DNA of 39,236 nt from NCBI GenBank assembly GCA_025459425.1, contig JALOQF010000018.1, forward strand, positions 1-39,236. Reading direction: 5' to 3'. A program made the translations under genes and the position numbers. Each line of letters begins with the position of its first letter. The stretch's first letter is position 1. This document shows positions 28,414 through 37,113 of this stretch, piece after piece. Source of the DNA: Myxococcaceae bacterium (GTDB lineage Bacteria > Myxococcota > Myxococcia > Myxococcales > Myxococcaceae). A model generated the notes under the pieces. It made no database searches. It was given only the letters and a program-made list of their open reading frames with translations, and was not told the origin of the DNA.

Positions 28414-30156
28414 ATGCGAGGGACCGTGGAGTGGGGCGTCCGGCTGCTGGTGGCGGCTGGCGTGGCGTTCGTCATGTCGTGCGGCAGTCCTCCCGGAGGC
28501 GACGACGCCGGGGCTGGCGGTGGCGCGGGGGCCGGCGGTGCAGCGGGGGGCACCACAGCGGGCGGCAGCACGGGGGGCGGCACCGCGGGGGGCTCCACGG
28601 GCGGCGGCGCGAGCGACGGAGGCATCGTCGACGCGGGCCAGCCCGCCGTTCGCGGAGCCGCCTGCACCACCAACGCCGGCTGCGCTTCTGGTTTCTGCGT
28701 CGATGGCGTGTGCTGCGAGTCGGCCTGCGCCGGCAGCTGCTCGGCCTGCGTGACGGTGAAAACCGGCGTGGCCGACGGTACCTGCGCGCCCATCACCGGG
28801 GCGACCGACCCCGATGACGAGTGCACCGCGGCGGCAGGCTCGTGCGAGACGGGCACGTGCAACGGCGCCGGGGCGTGTGGCCGCGTCGCGAACGGCGCCG
28901 TCTGTCGGCCTGCGGCGGGCCCCTGCGACGCCGACGAAGTGTGCACGAACGACATGTGCCCGATGGACGCGCTCCTGCCGTCGTCGACGACGTGCCGGCC
29001 CAGCGCGGGGCCGTGCGACGTGGCCGAGACCTGCTCCGGCGGTGGCACCACCTGTCCACCTGACGCCTTCGCCAGCACCACCACCGTGTGTCGTCCCTCG
29101 GCCGGCGCGTGCGACCCCGAGGAGCGCTGCAGCGGCGCAGCCGCGATGTGTCCACTCGATGCGCTGGCACCGCCCCAGACGCCGTGCCGCACAGCCCGTG
29201 GGCCGTGCGACGTCGAGGAGCAATGCTCTGGCAGCGCCGCCGCCTGCCCGGCCGACGCGCGCGCCAGCACCACCACCGTCTGTCGCGCGGCCGCTGGGCC
29301 CTGCGACGTCGAGGAGCGCTGCTCCGGTACCGTCGACACCTGCCCCGCCGACGCCCTGGCCCCGGCCACGCAGGTCTGCCGGCCCGCGGCCGGCGCGTGC
29401 GACACCGAAGAGCGCTGCCCTGGCACCGCGCCCGCCTGCCCCACCGATGCGAAGCTCACGAACGTCTGCCGGCCCGCGGTGTCGGCGTGCGACGTCGCCG
29501 AGACGTGCGATGGCCTCTCGAACGACTGCCCCGCCAACGCGGCTCAACCCGCCAGCACCGAGGTCTGCGCGCCCTACCGCTGCAACACCACCACCCTCAT
29601 GTGCACCAGCGGCGCGTGCAACTCGGACACGCAGTGCGCGCCGGGCTCGTTCTGTCGCGGCAGCGTCTGCGTTCGCGGCAAGCGCGTCTTCGTCACCAGC
29701 ACCACCTACGGCGGAGACTTCGGTGGTCCCGTCGCGGCCGACGCCCTCTGTCAGGCCCGCGCGCAGGCCGGTGGCATCACGGGCACGTTCAGGGCGTGGG
29801 TCAGCAGCAGCACCCTCAACGCCCGCGACCGCATCACCCAGTCGACGGTGCCCTACTTCCGGCGCTCGGTGAGCAGCAACCTGCTCGTCGCCAACAACTA
29901 CGCCGAGCTGGTCGCGAACGGCCAGCCCCGCACCATCAGCTTTACGGAGCTCGGCAGCGCCGTCGCCGGCTCGGTGTGGACGGGCTCGAGCAACTCCGGC
30001 GTCTTCTCGGGGCCCACCTGCAACGACTGGATGACGGCGACAACCAACGTCAGCGGCCGCTTCGGCACCATCGGCGCCACCACCGTTCCCGGCTGGACCG
30101 ACGACGGCACCGGCTCCTGTGCCTTTCCTCGCCGGCTCTATTGCATCGAACAGTGA
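28414..30156 (+). CDS. lipoprotein with seven disintegrin-like Cys-rich repeats and DUF1554-like C-terminus
   Basis: A 580-residue protein. The signal ends in VMSC (Cys23), followed by a Gly/Thr/Ser-rich tether (about 30-68). Residues 84-162 are Cys-rich. Residues 164-385 contain seven units of about 30-32 residues with the pattern C-R-x3-G/S-x-C-D-x2-E-x-C, then C-P-x-D, the disintegrin-like repeat. Residues 424-580 resemble the DUF1554 domain (RVFVTSTTYGGDFGG, final YCIEQ), which is C-type-lectin-like. It is surely outside the cytoplasm and probably surface exposed; adhesion or ligand binding is inferred. The RCC1 lipoprotein gene follows 11 bases later. Confidence 0.85.
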   Translation: MRGTVEWGVRLLVAAGVAFVMSCGSPPGGDDAGAGGGAGAGGAAGGTTAGGSTGGGTAGGSTGGGASDGGIVDAGQPAVRGAACTTNAGCASGFCVDGVCCESACAGSCSACVTVKTGVADGTCAPITGATDPDDECTAAAGSCETGTCNGAGACGRVANGAVCRPAAGPCDADEVCTNDMCPMDALLPSSTTCRPSAGPCDVAETCSGGGTTCPPDAFASTTTVCRPSAGACDPEERCSGAAAMCPLDALAPPQTPCRTARGPCDVEEQCSGSAAACPADARASTTTVCRAAAGPCDVEERCSGTVDTCPADALAPATQVCRPAAGACDTEERCPGTAPACPTDAKLTNVCRPAVSACDVAETCDGLSNDCPANAAQPASTEVCAPYRCNTTTLMCTSGACNSDTQCAPGSFCRGSVCVRGKRVFVTSTTYGGDFGGPVAADALCQARAQAGGITGTFRAWVSSSTLNARDRITQSTVPYFRRSVSSNLLVANNYAELVANGQPRTISFTELGSAVAGSVWTGSSNSGVFSGPTCNDWMTATTNVSGRFGTIGATTVPGWTDDGTGSCAFPRRLYCIEQ

Positions 30157-30167
30157 GGCTCTCGACC

Positions 30168-32978
30168 ATGCGGCTTCTCACGCTGTGCGCGCTCGCCTTG
30201 CTGGCGGCCGGCTGCCCAACCTCCGTCGACCCCGCGGACGCCGGCGGGCCGGAACTGACGGGTGGCGGCTCCGCTGGCGGCGCCTCGAGCGCGGGTGGCG
30301 GTTCCGCTGCTGGGGGTTCGACGGCTGGGGGTTCGGCCGGCGGCATGGGCGGCGGCGGTTCGGTGGTCGACGCAGGACCTTCGGCTCCCGACACCAGCCT
30401 CACCCAACAGCCCATGGGCGTGCTCGGAGCGATGACGCCGGCCACCTTCGGCTTCAACTGCGACGTCGGCCCGTGCACCTTCGAGTGCGCGTGGGACGCC
30501 GAGGCCTTCACCGCGTGCACCTCGCCCACCACCCGCCAGGGCTTCACCGACGGGCGCCACGAGTTCCAGGTGCGCGCCCTGCGCGACGGCCTCGTCGATG
30601 CTTCTCCAGCGAGCGCCCGCTTCGAGGTCGACGCGGTGCCACCCGTCGTCACGTTCTCGTCCACGCCGGTGAATGGCCAGCCGAACTCGCGACCGGTGAA
30701 CTTCACCACCACCTGCGACGCGGTCCCCTGCACGCTCGAGTGCAGCCTCGACGGAGCGCCCTTCTCTGCCTGCCCCCAACCCCTGAGCCTCGAGGTCGGC
30801 GCCGTGGGCAGCCACACCCTGCGCGTGCGCGGCACTGACGCCGCGGGGAACGTCGGCGGCGCGGCGATGCACGCCTTCACCCTCGTCTTCGGCTGGCGTT
30901 CCGTCGCCGTCGCGAACGCCACCGTGTGCGCGGTCGCAGGAGACCGCACGCTCCACTGCTGGGGCGGCGACTCGAGCGGCACCCTCGGCCAGGGCGCGCC
31001 CCCGGCGACCGACGGCGGCGGAGAGGGTGGCGGCCGCGCGTCACCCCGGCCGCTGCGCGTCGGGACCGACTCCGACTGGGATTCAGTGCACTCGGCAGAG
31101 CGCTTCTTCTGTGCCTCGAAGACCTCGGGCGCGACCTCGTGCTGGGGGAGCAACCAGAACGGGCTCTTCGGCGACCCGGCGGTGACGCAGCCCGCGACGT
31201 TCGCGCCGACGCCCGTCGCCCACCGCTTCACCGTCTTCGCCGGAAGTTCGGCCTCGGCCTGCGGCATCGACTCCACCGGCGCGCTCTTCTGCTGGGGTGA
31301 CGGCGAGAACGGCGTGCTCGGCGACGGCATCGTGACGCCCCATCAGGTGGCGACGCCGCTGCGCGTGGGCACCGACACCTGGCGCTCCGTCTCGGTCGGC
31401 GACCACGTCTGCGCGGTGCGCACGGACGGCTCGTTGTGGTGCTTCGGCGACAACAACTCGGGCGAGCTCGGCCTCGACCCGATGACGACTCCCGCTCTCG
31501 GCACGCCGAGCCGCGTCGGCACCGACACCGACTGGGCCGAGGTGGACGTCGGCAGCGAGTTCACCTGCGCGCGCAAGCAGTCGGGCGAGGTGTTCTGCTT
31601 CGGCACTGCGGCGAACGGCGTGCTCGGCTCGGGCGCGACGACGGACACCACCACGCCGACCCGCGTCGGCTCGGCGACGTACCGCAGCCTCTCGGTCACC
31701 ACGTTCGGCGCGTGCGCCGTGACGCCTTCGAACGTCGCCCGCTGCTGGGGCCAGAACGAAGCGGGCGAACTGGGCGCGCGCGTGCCCTTCACGGCGACAC
31801 CGACGCCCATCGACGTCGAGACGACGACGCCCCTGTGGCGTGTCATCGGCCGGCGCCGGCTGCGCTGCGCCCTCACCACCACCGATGGGCTCGAGTGCTG
31901 GGGCGACAACGTGTCGGCCAACGGTGGCCTGGGCCGCGGCGTGCCGGGCGGGCAGGCCACGCCGCTGGCGCTCGATGGGCCGTGGTCGGCGCTCGCCGTC
32001 TCGAACGCCGGTGGCTGCGGCGTCAGCGATGGCGGCTTGTCCTGCTGGGGCCGCGGCGTTCACCTGGCGCTCGCCGACGCAGGCGTGGTGCTGCCCACGC
32101 CGATGCCGGTCAGCACCGCGACCGGCTGGACGGCGGTGGCGCTGACGGGCACCGCGACGCCACTGCTCGGCCCGCAGTCGCTCAACCCCAGTCCCTTCGG
32201 GCACGCCTGCGGCCTGCGCAGCGGTGGCCAGCTCTTCTGCTGGGGCCGCAACACGTTCGGCCAGCTCGGCGTCGGAACCACCACGCCGTCCTTCACGCCC
32301 CTCGCGGTTCCCCCGCCCTCGGGGGCCACGTGGAGCCAGGTGGCCGTCTCGGAATTCAACACCTGCGCCATCGCGAGCACCGGGCGCCTGTACTGCTGGG
32401 GCAACAACATGTTGGGGCAGGTCGGCGTGGGGATGGCGAGCAGCGTCGCCGTGACGAGCCCCACGGCCATCGCGAGCCCGGCGACCGACTGGACGTTCGT
32501 CGCCGTCCACCAGATGCGGGTGCTGGCACGTCGCGGCAACGGAACGCTGTGGACGTGGGGCGGCGGCGTGGCGACGCCTACCGCCGTCGACGCGGCCACC
32601 GACTGCGAAGAAGGGCAGTGGGTGTCGAACTCGTGGTGCGCGCGCAAGACGAACGGCACGGTGTCGTGCCGACTGGGCACGCAGGCTCCAGCGGCGGTCG
32701 TCGGCCTGACCGACGCGGTGCGCCTGGCGCGCTCCCAGAACCAGCTCTGCGCGCTGCGTGCGAGCGGGAGCATCTCGTGCGTGAACAACAACGGCACCAA
32801 CTGGGTCATCGTCTCGACGCTGACGCCGGCCATGCCGCTGCGCAGCTGGGAGATGGCGACCGGGCTGGCGTGTGGCCTCGGAATGGACGACCGCCGCTGG
32901 TGCACGGGAACGCGCGCGCGGGCTCAACTCGGAGACGGCTTCGACGAGCGCGTGCCGGCGCCCGCCCTCACGCCGTAG
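30168..32978 (+). CDS. RCC1-repeat lipoprotein
   Basis: A 936-residue protein with lipobox LLAAGC (Cys16) and a Gly/Ser/Ala tether to about residue 70. Two modules of about 85 residues (75-155 and 158-240) share a C-x-FEC / C-x-LEC ... C pattern typical of bacterial Ig-like surface modules. From about 245 onward there are a dozen RCC1-type blades, for example ACGLRSGGQLFCWGRNTFGQ, implying one or two beta-propellers; some late blades are degenerate. The repeats lie outside the cell envelope here, unlike eukaryotic RCC1, so the role is probably binding. The start at 30168 lies just after the stop of the preceding gene. Likely co-transcribed. Confidence 0.87.
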   Translation: MRLLTLCALALLAAGCPTSVDPADAGGPELTGGGSAGGASSAGGGSAAGGSTAGGSAGGMGGGGSVVDAGPSAPDTSLTQQPMGVLGAMTPATFGFNCDVGPCTFECAWDAEAFTACTSPTTRQGFTDGRHEFQVRALRDGLVDASPASARFEVDAVPPVVTFSSTPVNGQPNSRPVNFTTTCDAVPCTLECSLDGAPFSACPQPLSLEVGAVGSHTLRVRGTDAAGNVGGAAMHAFTLVFGWRSVAVANATVCAVAGDRTLHCWGGDSSGTLGQGAPPATDGGGEGGGRASPRPLRVGTDSDWDSVHSAERFFCASKTSGATSCWGSNQNGLFGDPAVTQPATFAPTPVAHRFTVFAGSSASACGIDSTGALFCWGDGENGVLGDGIVTPHQVATPLRVGTDTWRSVSVGDHVCAVRTDGSLWCFGDNNSGELGLDPMTTPALGTPSRVGTDTDWAEVDVGSEFTCARKQSGEVFCFGTAANGVLGSGATTDTTTPTRVGSATYRSLSVTTFGACAVTPSNVARCWGQNEAGELGARVPFTATPTPIDVETTTPLWRVIGRRRLRCALTTTDGLECWGDNVSANGGLGRGVPGGQATPLALDGPWSALAVSNAGGCGVSDGGLSCWGRGVHLALADAGVVLPTPMPVSTATGWTAVALTGTATPLLGPQSLNPSPFGHACGLRSGGQLFCWGRNTFGQLGVGTTTPSFTPLAVPPPSGATWSQVAVSEFNTCAIASTGRLYCWGNNMLGQVGVGMASSVAVTSPTAIASPATDWTFVAVHQMRVLARRGNGTLWTWGGGVATPTAVDAATDCEEGQWVSNSWCARKTNGTVSCRLGTQAPAAVVGLTDAVRLARSQNQLCALRASGSISCVNNNGTNWVIVSTLTPAMPLRSWEMATGLACGLGMDDRRWCTGTRARAQLGDGFDERVPAPALTP

Positions 32979-33011
32979 GCCATGACGCGTTGCCTGGAGT
33001 AAGGACGAGGG

Positions 33012-34706
33012 GTGTCACCGCTCGTCTTCGTCTTGATGGCGTGCCCCGCGCCGCTCGAGGTCGAGCGGGTGCTCGACGCGTCGGTGAAGGCAAGCGTGAA
33101 GGCCCACCACCGCTGGGGCGTCTCGGTCGAAGGAGCGACGCTCCGGGTGACGCTGCGGGACGAGCGTGGCGCGTTGGTGCGAGAGCGCGTGGTGCCAGCG
33201 CCGGGGCCCTGCCGTGAGCGGGCACGGGTGGCGGGCGCCGTGCTGGCCGCGTGGATGATGGAGGCGCCTGGAGCGCTCGCGCAGCTCGACGCCGGGGTCG
33301 CAGAGGCGACTGCAGACGCCGCCGAGCGCGCAGGTGGGTTGCCGCCGATACGTGCATCAGTCGGCGCGTCGCAGAACGACCTCACCGAGCGCGCACGCGG
33401 CTCGCCGGGCGCGCCTTCGACGACCGCATCGAGTGCGCCGCCGCCGAACACCTCGGTCGAGCGCGCGGGTGGACCGCCGCTCACGGGCGCGACGAGCGCA
33501 GCGCTCCCGAACACCTCCGCTGAGCGCACAGCCGGGTTCCCGCCCACGCCGTCCGTGGCTGCATCGGCTGCTCTGTCGACGCCACCACAGAACACCTCCG
33601 CCGAGCGCGCAGGTGGACCGCCGCTCACGGGCGCGACGAGCGCAGCGCTCACGAACACTTCTGCTGAGCGCGCGGGTGGATCGCAGGTCGCGCCCGCAGC
33701 GGCTGCATCGACGGCGGCCTCGTCTGCTGCGCCGAACGAATCAGCCGAGCGCTTGCGTGGGTCGACGCCGAGCCCCTCGTCCACCGCAGCGCTCCCGAAC
33801 ACCTCCGCTGAGTTCGCGCGCGGCTCGCGGCCCACCCCAACACCGGCTGCGGCTTCGCCGAACCCTTCCGCTGAGCGCGCGGGTGCCTCGCCGGCCACAC
33901 CGACCGCGACGCCGCCGAACGACTCCGGCGTGCGCCTCGGTGGCTCGCCGCTCACGCCCGCTCCTCCCAGCGCACCAGCACCGGCCTCCGCACCGACGCG
34001 AACCGCCGCCAACAGCAGCGACTCCGGGCCTCGTGCCTCGAGCGACGACCAGCCACCGCTGCTCGCCTCGGCGCCGGTGCCTGGCAGCCTGGCACCCGAG
34101 CCACCCTCTCTGAGCGGGACGACACCCACGCCCGCGGGCCCGACCGACGCGACACGCCCCCCGTGGCGGTGGGACGTCGGCGTGCACACCCGCGCCGAGT
34201 GGAGCAGCTCCGTCTCGCCGGCCCTCGGCCTGAGGCTTGGCGGCGGCCGACGTCTCGGAGGCTTCCTCGAGCTCGACGCCGCCCTGCCCCGCGATGCCAA
34301 CCTCGCCGGTGGCACCATCACCTGGAATCGCCTCTCGGCAGGCCTCGGTGTCAGGTACCAGGCGCCGCTCGGCCGCGTGCTGCTCGAGCCCGGCCTGTCC
34401 ATCGACGTGGCGACGCTCTGGGTCCGCTCTCGTGGCTACACCGTCAACGCCGAGCGGGTGGAGCCAGACGTCGCGGCCTGTGGGCACCTGCGCGCCGGGT
34501 ACCGCTTCGGGGGCCTGCTCGTCTTCGGCGGCGCCCGGGCCTGTGCCTGGCCCTTCCCCGTTCGTGTCGCGGTGGGCTCGGTCCCCGGCGTAGTCGAGCT
34601 CCCCGTCGTCGACGCCTCGCTCGTCGTGGGCCTCGGTTGGGAATGGCTGACAGGTTCCGGCGCGCCGGGGCTCTCGCAGGAGGCGCAGGTGGCGAAAGGC
34701 CCATGA
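33012..34706 (+). CDS. repeat-rich envelope protein with C-terminal barrel-like domain
   Basis: A 564-residue protein from GTG 33012 (AGGA upstream). It starts with a short hydrophobic segment ending in LMAC, a possible lipobox. Residues 15-95 form a compact domain. Residues about 105-340 consist of some nine units of 19-27 residues around Asn-x-Ser/Thr-Ala-Glu-Arg-Ala-x-Gly plus a Pro/Thr/Ala stretch. Residues about 383-555 alternate hydrophobic and polar residues, as in an outer-membrane beta-barrel (GLRLGGGRRLGGFLELDA). The stop overlaps the sigma factor start (ATGA), so the two are translationally coupled. I infer a cell-surface sensor or structural role; no family name. Confidence 0.7.
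   Translation: MSPLVFVLMACPAPLEVERVLDASVKASVKAHHRWGVSVEGATLRVTLRDERGALVRERVVPAPGPCRERARVAGAVLAAWMMEAPGALAQLDAGVAEATADAAERAGGLPPIRASVGASQNDLTERARGSPGAPSTTASSAPPPNTSVERAGGPPLTGATSAALPNTSAERTAGFPPTPSVAASAALSTPPQNTSAERAGGPPLTGATSAALTNTSAERAGGSQVAPAAAASTAASSAAPNESAERLRGSTPSPSSTAALPNTSAEFARGSRPTPTPAAASPNPSAERAGASPATPTATPPNDSGVRLGGSPLTPAPPSAPAPASAPTRTAANSSDSGPRASSDDQPPLLASAPVPGSLAPEPPSLSGTTPTPAGPTDATRPPWRWDVGVHTRAEWSSSVSPALGLRLGGGRRLGGFLELDAALPRDANLAGGTITWNRLSAGLGVRYQAPLGRVLLEPGLSIDVATLWVRSRGYTVNAERVEPDVAACGHLRAGYRFGGLLVFGGARACAWPFPVRVAVGSVPGVVELPVVDASLVVGLGWEWLTGSGAPGLSQEAQVAKGP
33459..33658 (+). repeat. near-identical 56-bp direct repeat within the repeat-rich gene
   Basis: The segments at 33459-33514 and 33603-33658 are almost identical over 56 bases (two differences), with a 144-base period. 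They encode the same Glu-Arg-Ala-Gly-Gly-Pro-Pro-Leu-Thr-Gly module. Other units of the gene are diverged, so this pair reflects a recent duplication or gene conversion. Confidence 0.8.
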
Positions 34707-35248
34707 CCGCTCACCTCCCAGCCCAGGCAGAGCGGGTGACGGCCCTCACCTTCGACGAGGTGTACCGGGCGCACGCCCTCACCGTGGCGCGCTGGGCGGC
34801 GCGCCTTGGCAGGCCCTGGCTCGACCCGGAAGACGTCACCCACGACGTCTTCCTCAAGGTGCAGCGCAGCCGCCTCGACGACATCGTCGACGTCGAGGCG
34901 TGGCTGTACGCCATCACCGTCAACGTCGTGCGCACCCGGCGGCGCGTGGAGCGGTTTCGACGCTGGTTCCAGCTGCCAGAGTCCGACGGTGCCTCCGTCG
35001 CCTCGGAGGCGCCTCACGGACTCGATGCGCTGGAGCGGAAGGACGCCGAGCGGCTGGTCGTCACCGCCCTGGCTCGCCTGTCGGACCGGGACCGCGAGGT
35101 GCTGGTGTTGTTCGAGCTCGAAGGCCGCTCAGGGCAGGAGATCGCCCGCCTCATGGCCGTGCCCGTCGACCGGGTGTGGGTGTGGCTCCACCGGGCCCGC
35201 GCCCGGTTCGCCAGGGCCGTCGAAGCGACCGAGGAGAGGACGCCATGA
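34703..35248 (+). CDS. ECF-type RNA polymerase sigma factor
   Basis: A 181-residue sigma-70-family protein with region 2 at about 17-78 (DPEDVTHDVFLKV, the core-binding and -10 region) and region 4 at about 118-172 (LSDRDREVLVLFELEGRSGQ, then the recognition helix). Region 3 is absent, as in ECF factors. The ATG at 34703 overlaps the upstream gene's stop, and its own stop overlaps the next start (ATGA both times). It is thus embedded between a barrel-like surface protein and a membrane protein, which suggests control by an envelope signal. Its target promoters are unknown. Confidence 0.9.
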   Translation: MTAHLPAQAERVTALTFDEVYRAHALTVARWAARLGRPWLDPEDVTHDVFLKVQRSRLDDIVDVEAWLYAITVNVVRTRRRVERFRRWFQLPESDGASVASEAPHGLDALERKDAERLVVTALARLSDRDREVLVLFELEGRSGQEIARLMAVPVDRVWVWLHRARARFARAVEATEERTP

Positions 35249-35883
35249 ACGAGCTGCCCGACGACGTGAAGGCGCTGCTCCAGCGCGGAGACCCGGCTCG
35301 CGGCGTCTCACCCCAGCTCGTCGCGCGCGTGTCGGAGCGCCTCGAGACCCGCGTGGCCATGCAGGGGCGATGGCAGGGCGCCGTGCTCGTCGCGGCCCTC
35401 GCCGCGAGCGTGGCGCTGGGTGCGGCGGGAACGGTGGTGGTGTCGCGCTGGGCCCCCGGCGTGCTCGCGCCGTCGCCGCGCCCGGCGCCGCCTGCATCCA
35501 CGCCCCGCCGCAGCACCGAGGACGCCGTCACGAAAGAAGCGGCCCTCGTGCAGGCGGCGCTCGAAGCGCTGGCGCGTGGAGCGTCGGACGAGGCCCTGGC
35601 GAAGCTCGACGAGCGCGACCGCACGTTCCCCGCGGGGCCGCTCGCCGCCGAGGCGCGGGTCGCGCGGGTGCGGGTGTTGCTCGCGCGGGGAGAAGCCGAC
35701 GCTGCGCTCGAGCGATTGGCGGCGCTCCCGCCTTCCGACGTGACGCCAGCGCTGCGGTCGACCTGGGTGCAGGTGTTGGTCAAGCGCGAGCGCTGCGAGG
35801 CGGCGCGCGAGGTGGCGCGGGCCCTCGACAGCGCAGCGGCCTCGTCGGCGCTCGGGCCCTGCGCGGTGAAAGGTGGGCCGTGA
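35245..35883 (+). CDS. single-pass membrane protein, probable sigma-factor partner
   Basis: A 212-residue protein with a short cytoplasmic N-terminus (1-43), a transmembrane helix (about 44-66), a Pro-rich linker, and a helical C-terminal region (about 85-205) with Ala/Leu-rich repeats like TPR units. Immediately after an ECF sigma gene with an ATGA overlap, the layout matches an anti-sigma or co-sensor, but no recognised anti-sigma domain motif (such as HxxxCxxC) is seen. The cytoplasmic part is small for binding a sigma factor, so the call is by position. Confidence 0.7.
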   Translation: MNELPDDVKALLQRGDPARGVSPQLVARVSERLETRVAMQGRWQGAVLVAALAASVALGAAGTVVVSRWAPGVLAPSPRPAPPASTPRRSTEDAVTKEAALVQAALEALARGASDEALAKLDERDRTFPAGPLAAEARVARVRVLLARGEADAALERLAALPPSDVTPALRSTWVQVLVKRERCEAAREVARALDSAAASSALGPCAVKGGP

Positions 35884-36134
35884 AGTCGGCTCCTCGACGG
35901 GTGATGAACCCGCACTCGAGCCAGCCTGGTGACGTCGTGGTCCCCTCCACGCCCTGCGTGCGCCCCGTTCGTGGCGTACCGCGGCTCGCCCGGCGGGTGC
36001 TGCGCGTGCGCATCGCTCCAACGCCCGCTCCCAACCGACTCGCGACATCACCTCGTCCCGGTGAGGTGTCGTCGTCGGCCGGGGCTGGGTCCTCGGGCCG
36101 ACTCGGCGCCGCGCTCGCCGGCGCACCGGGCCGC

Positions 36135-36881
36135 GTGACCGAAGGCAGACCGCCGGCCGCGCGCCCCCAGCGGCGTACCTCGAGCTCGTCGGAGTTCGCG
36201 CCAGTGCTGGCGAGCCTCGCCATGCTCGTGGGCCTGACGGGGTGTGACCGGTTGTTCACCCTCGGAGACGGCTCTCGCACCGGCCTCGACACCTGCACCT
36301 CGCTCGTCTGCAGCAACAGCTGCCCGGGTGGCTACGCCGTCGACGAGCGCGGCTGCGAGACGTGCCAGTGCGTCGAAGCGAATGATGGAGACGCGGGCGC
36401 AGCGTGCGGGCCGACCTTCTGCTCGCTCGCGTGCCCGCAGGGCCTGGCGCGCGACGACGCGGGGTGCCCGCGCTGCGCCTGCGCGCCCGGAGCCGATGGT
36501 GGTGGTGGGGACGCCGGCGTCGACGGGGGTGGAGTCGACGCCGGCGGGTTGGATGCAGTCCCGCTGGACGCCGGGACTGGCAGCGACGCTGGCGCGTGCA
36601 CGACCGACTGTCAGATGCCGTGCCCGCATGGCTACCTGCGCGCGCCCAACGGCTGCGAGCTGTGTGCGTGCGCTCCCCCGCCCGACGCCGGCTGTGGGGG
36701 CCCTCCCTTCTGCTCGCTGCCCTGTCAGTTCGGGTTCAAGCGCGATGCGCGCGGCTGTGAGATCTGCAACTGCTCCCCGCAGCCGATGTCGACCTGCGCA
36801 CCACCACCATGCAGCCTCGTCTGCCCCAACGGCTACCGGAGTGACTCAGCGCGCTGTCTGCTCTGCGAGTGTTCGAATTGA
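36135..36881 (+). CDS. lipoprotein with antistasin-like Cys-rich repeats
   Basis: The protein has a signal with lipobox GLTGC (C at 36240) and then five Cys-rich modules of about 26-30 residues with the antistasin-type pattern C-x3-C-x3-C-x2-G-x6-GC-x2-C-x-C (e.g. CSLACPQGLARDDAGC). A Gly/Asp/Ala linker separates modules two and three. Antistasin domains inhibit serine proteases in invertebrates; the function here is unproven. The start is uncertain: GTG 36135 gives a basic 37-residue signal, GTG 36204 a short one, and GTG 35880, which overlaps the preceding stop, adds about 85 further unlikely residues. Last gene of the sigma-factor unit or its neighbour. Confidence 0.75.
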   Translation: MTEGRPPAARPQRRTSSSSEFAPVLASLAMLVGLTGCDRLFTLGDGSRTGLDTCTSLVCSNSCPGGYAVDERGCETCQCVEANDGDAGAACGPTFCSLACPQGLARDDAGCPRCACAPGADGGGGDAGVDGGGVDAGGLDAVPLDAGTGSDAGACTTDCQMPCPHGYLRAPNGCELCACAPPPDAGCGGPPFCSLPCQFGFKRDARGCEICNCSPQPMSTCAPPPCSLVCPNGYRSDSARCLLCECSN

Positions 36882-37113
36882 TCAGCCCACAGGGCCTGAA
36901 CGGCGCCCGGGCCCCCACCCCGACCGGTCGGCCAGGGCCCGCAAAGCCCGGTAAATCGGCCTGCGACGCATCTCGTCATCCCCACAAACCTGCGAACTCA
37001 CGGCACCTTTCAGATGAGGGTGGACGTGCCATACATGTGTTGTAACGGAGGGGCTTGCAGGTGTCGCCCGAGCGGATCACGCTTGCAGGGTGGGCACAGG
37101 AGGCCCGACGGAC

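Noticed and set aside
31083-32927. 614-codon minus-strand frame opposite the RCC1 gene
   Set aside because: Ala/Arg/Gly/His-rich with no motif; shadow of the repeat protein.
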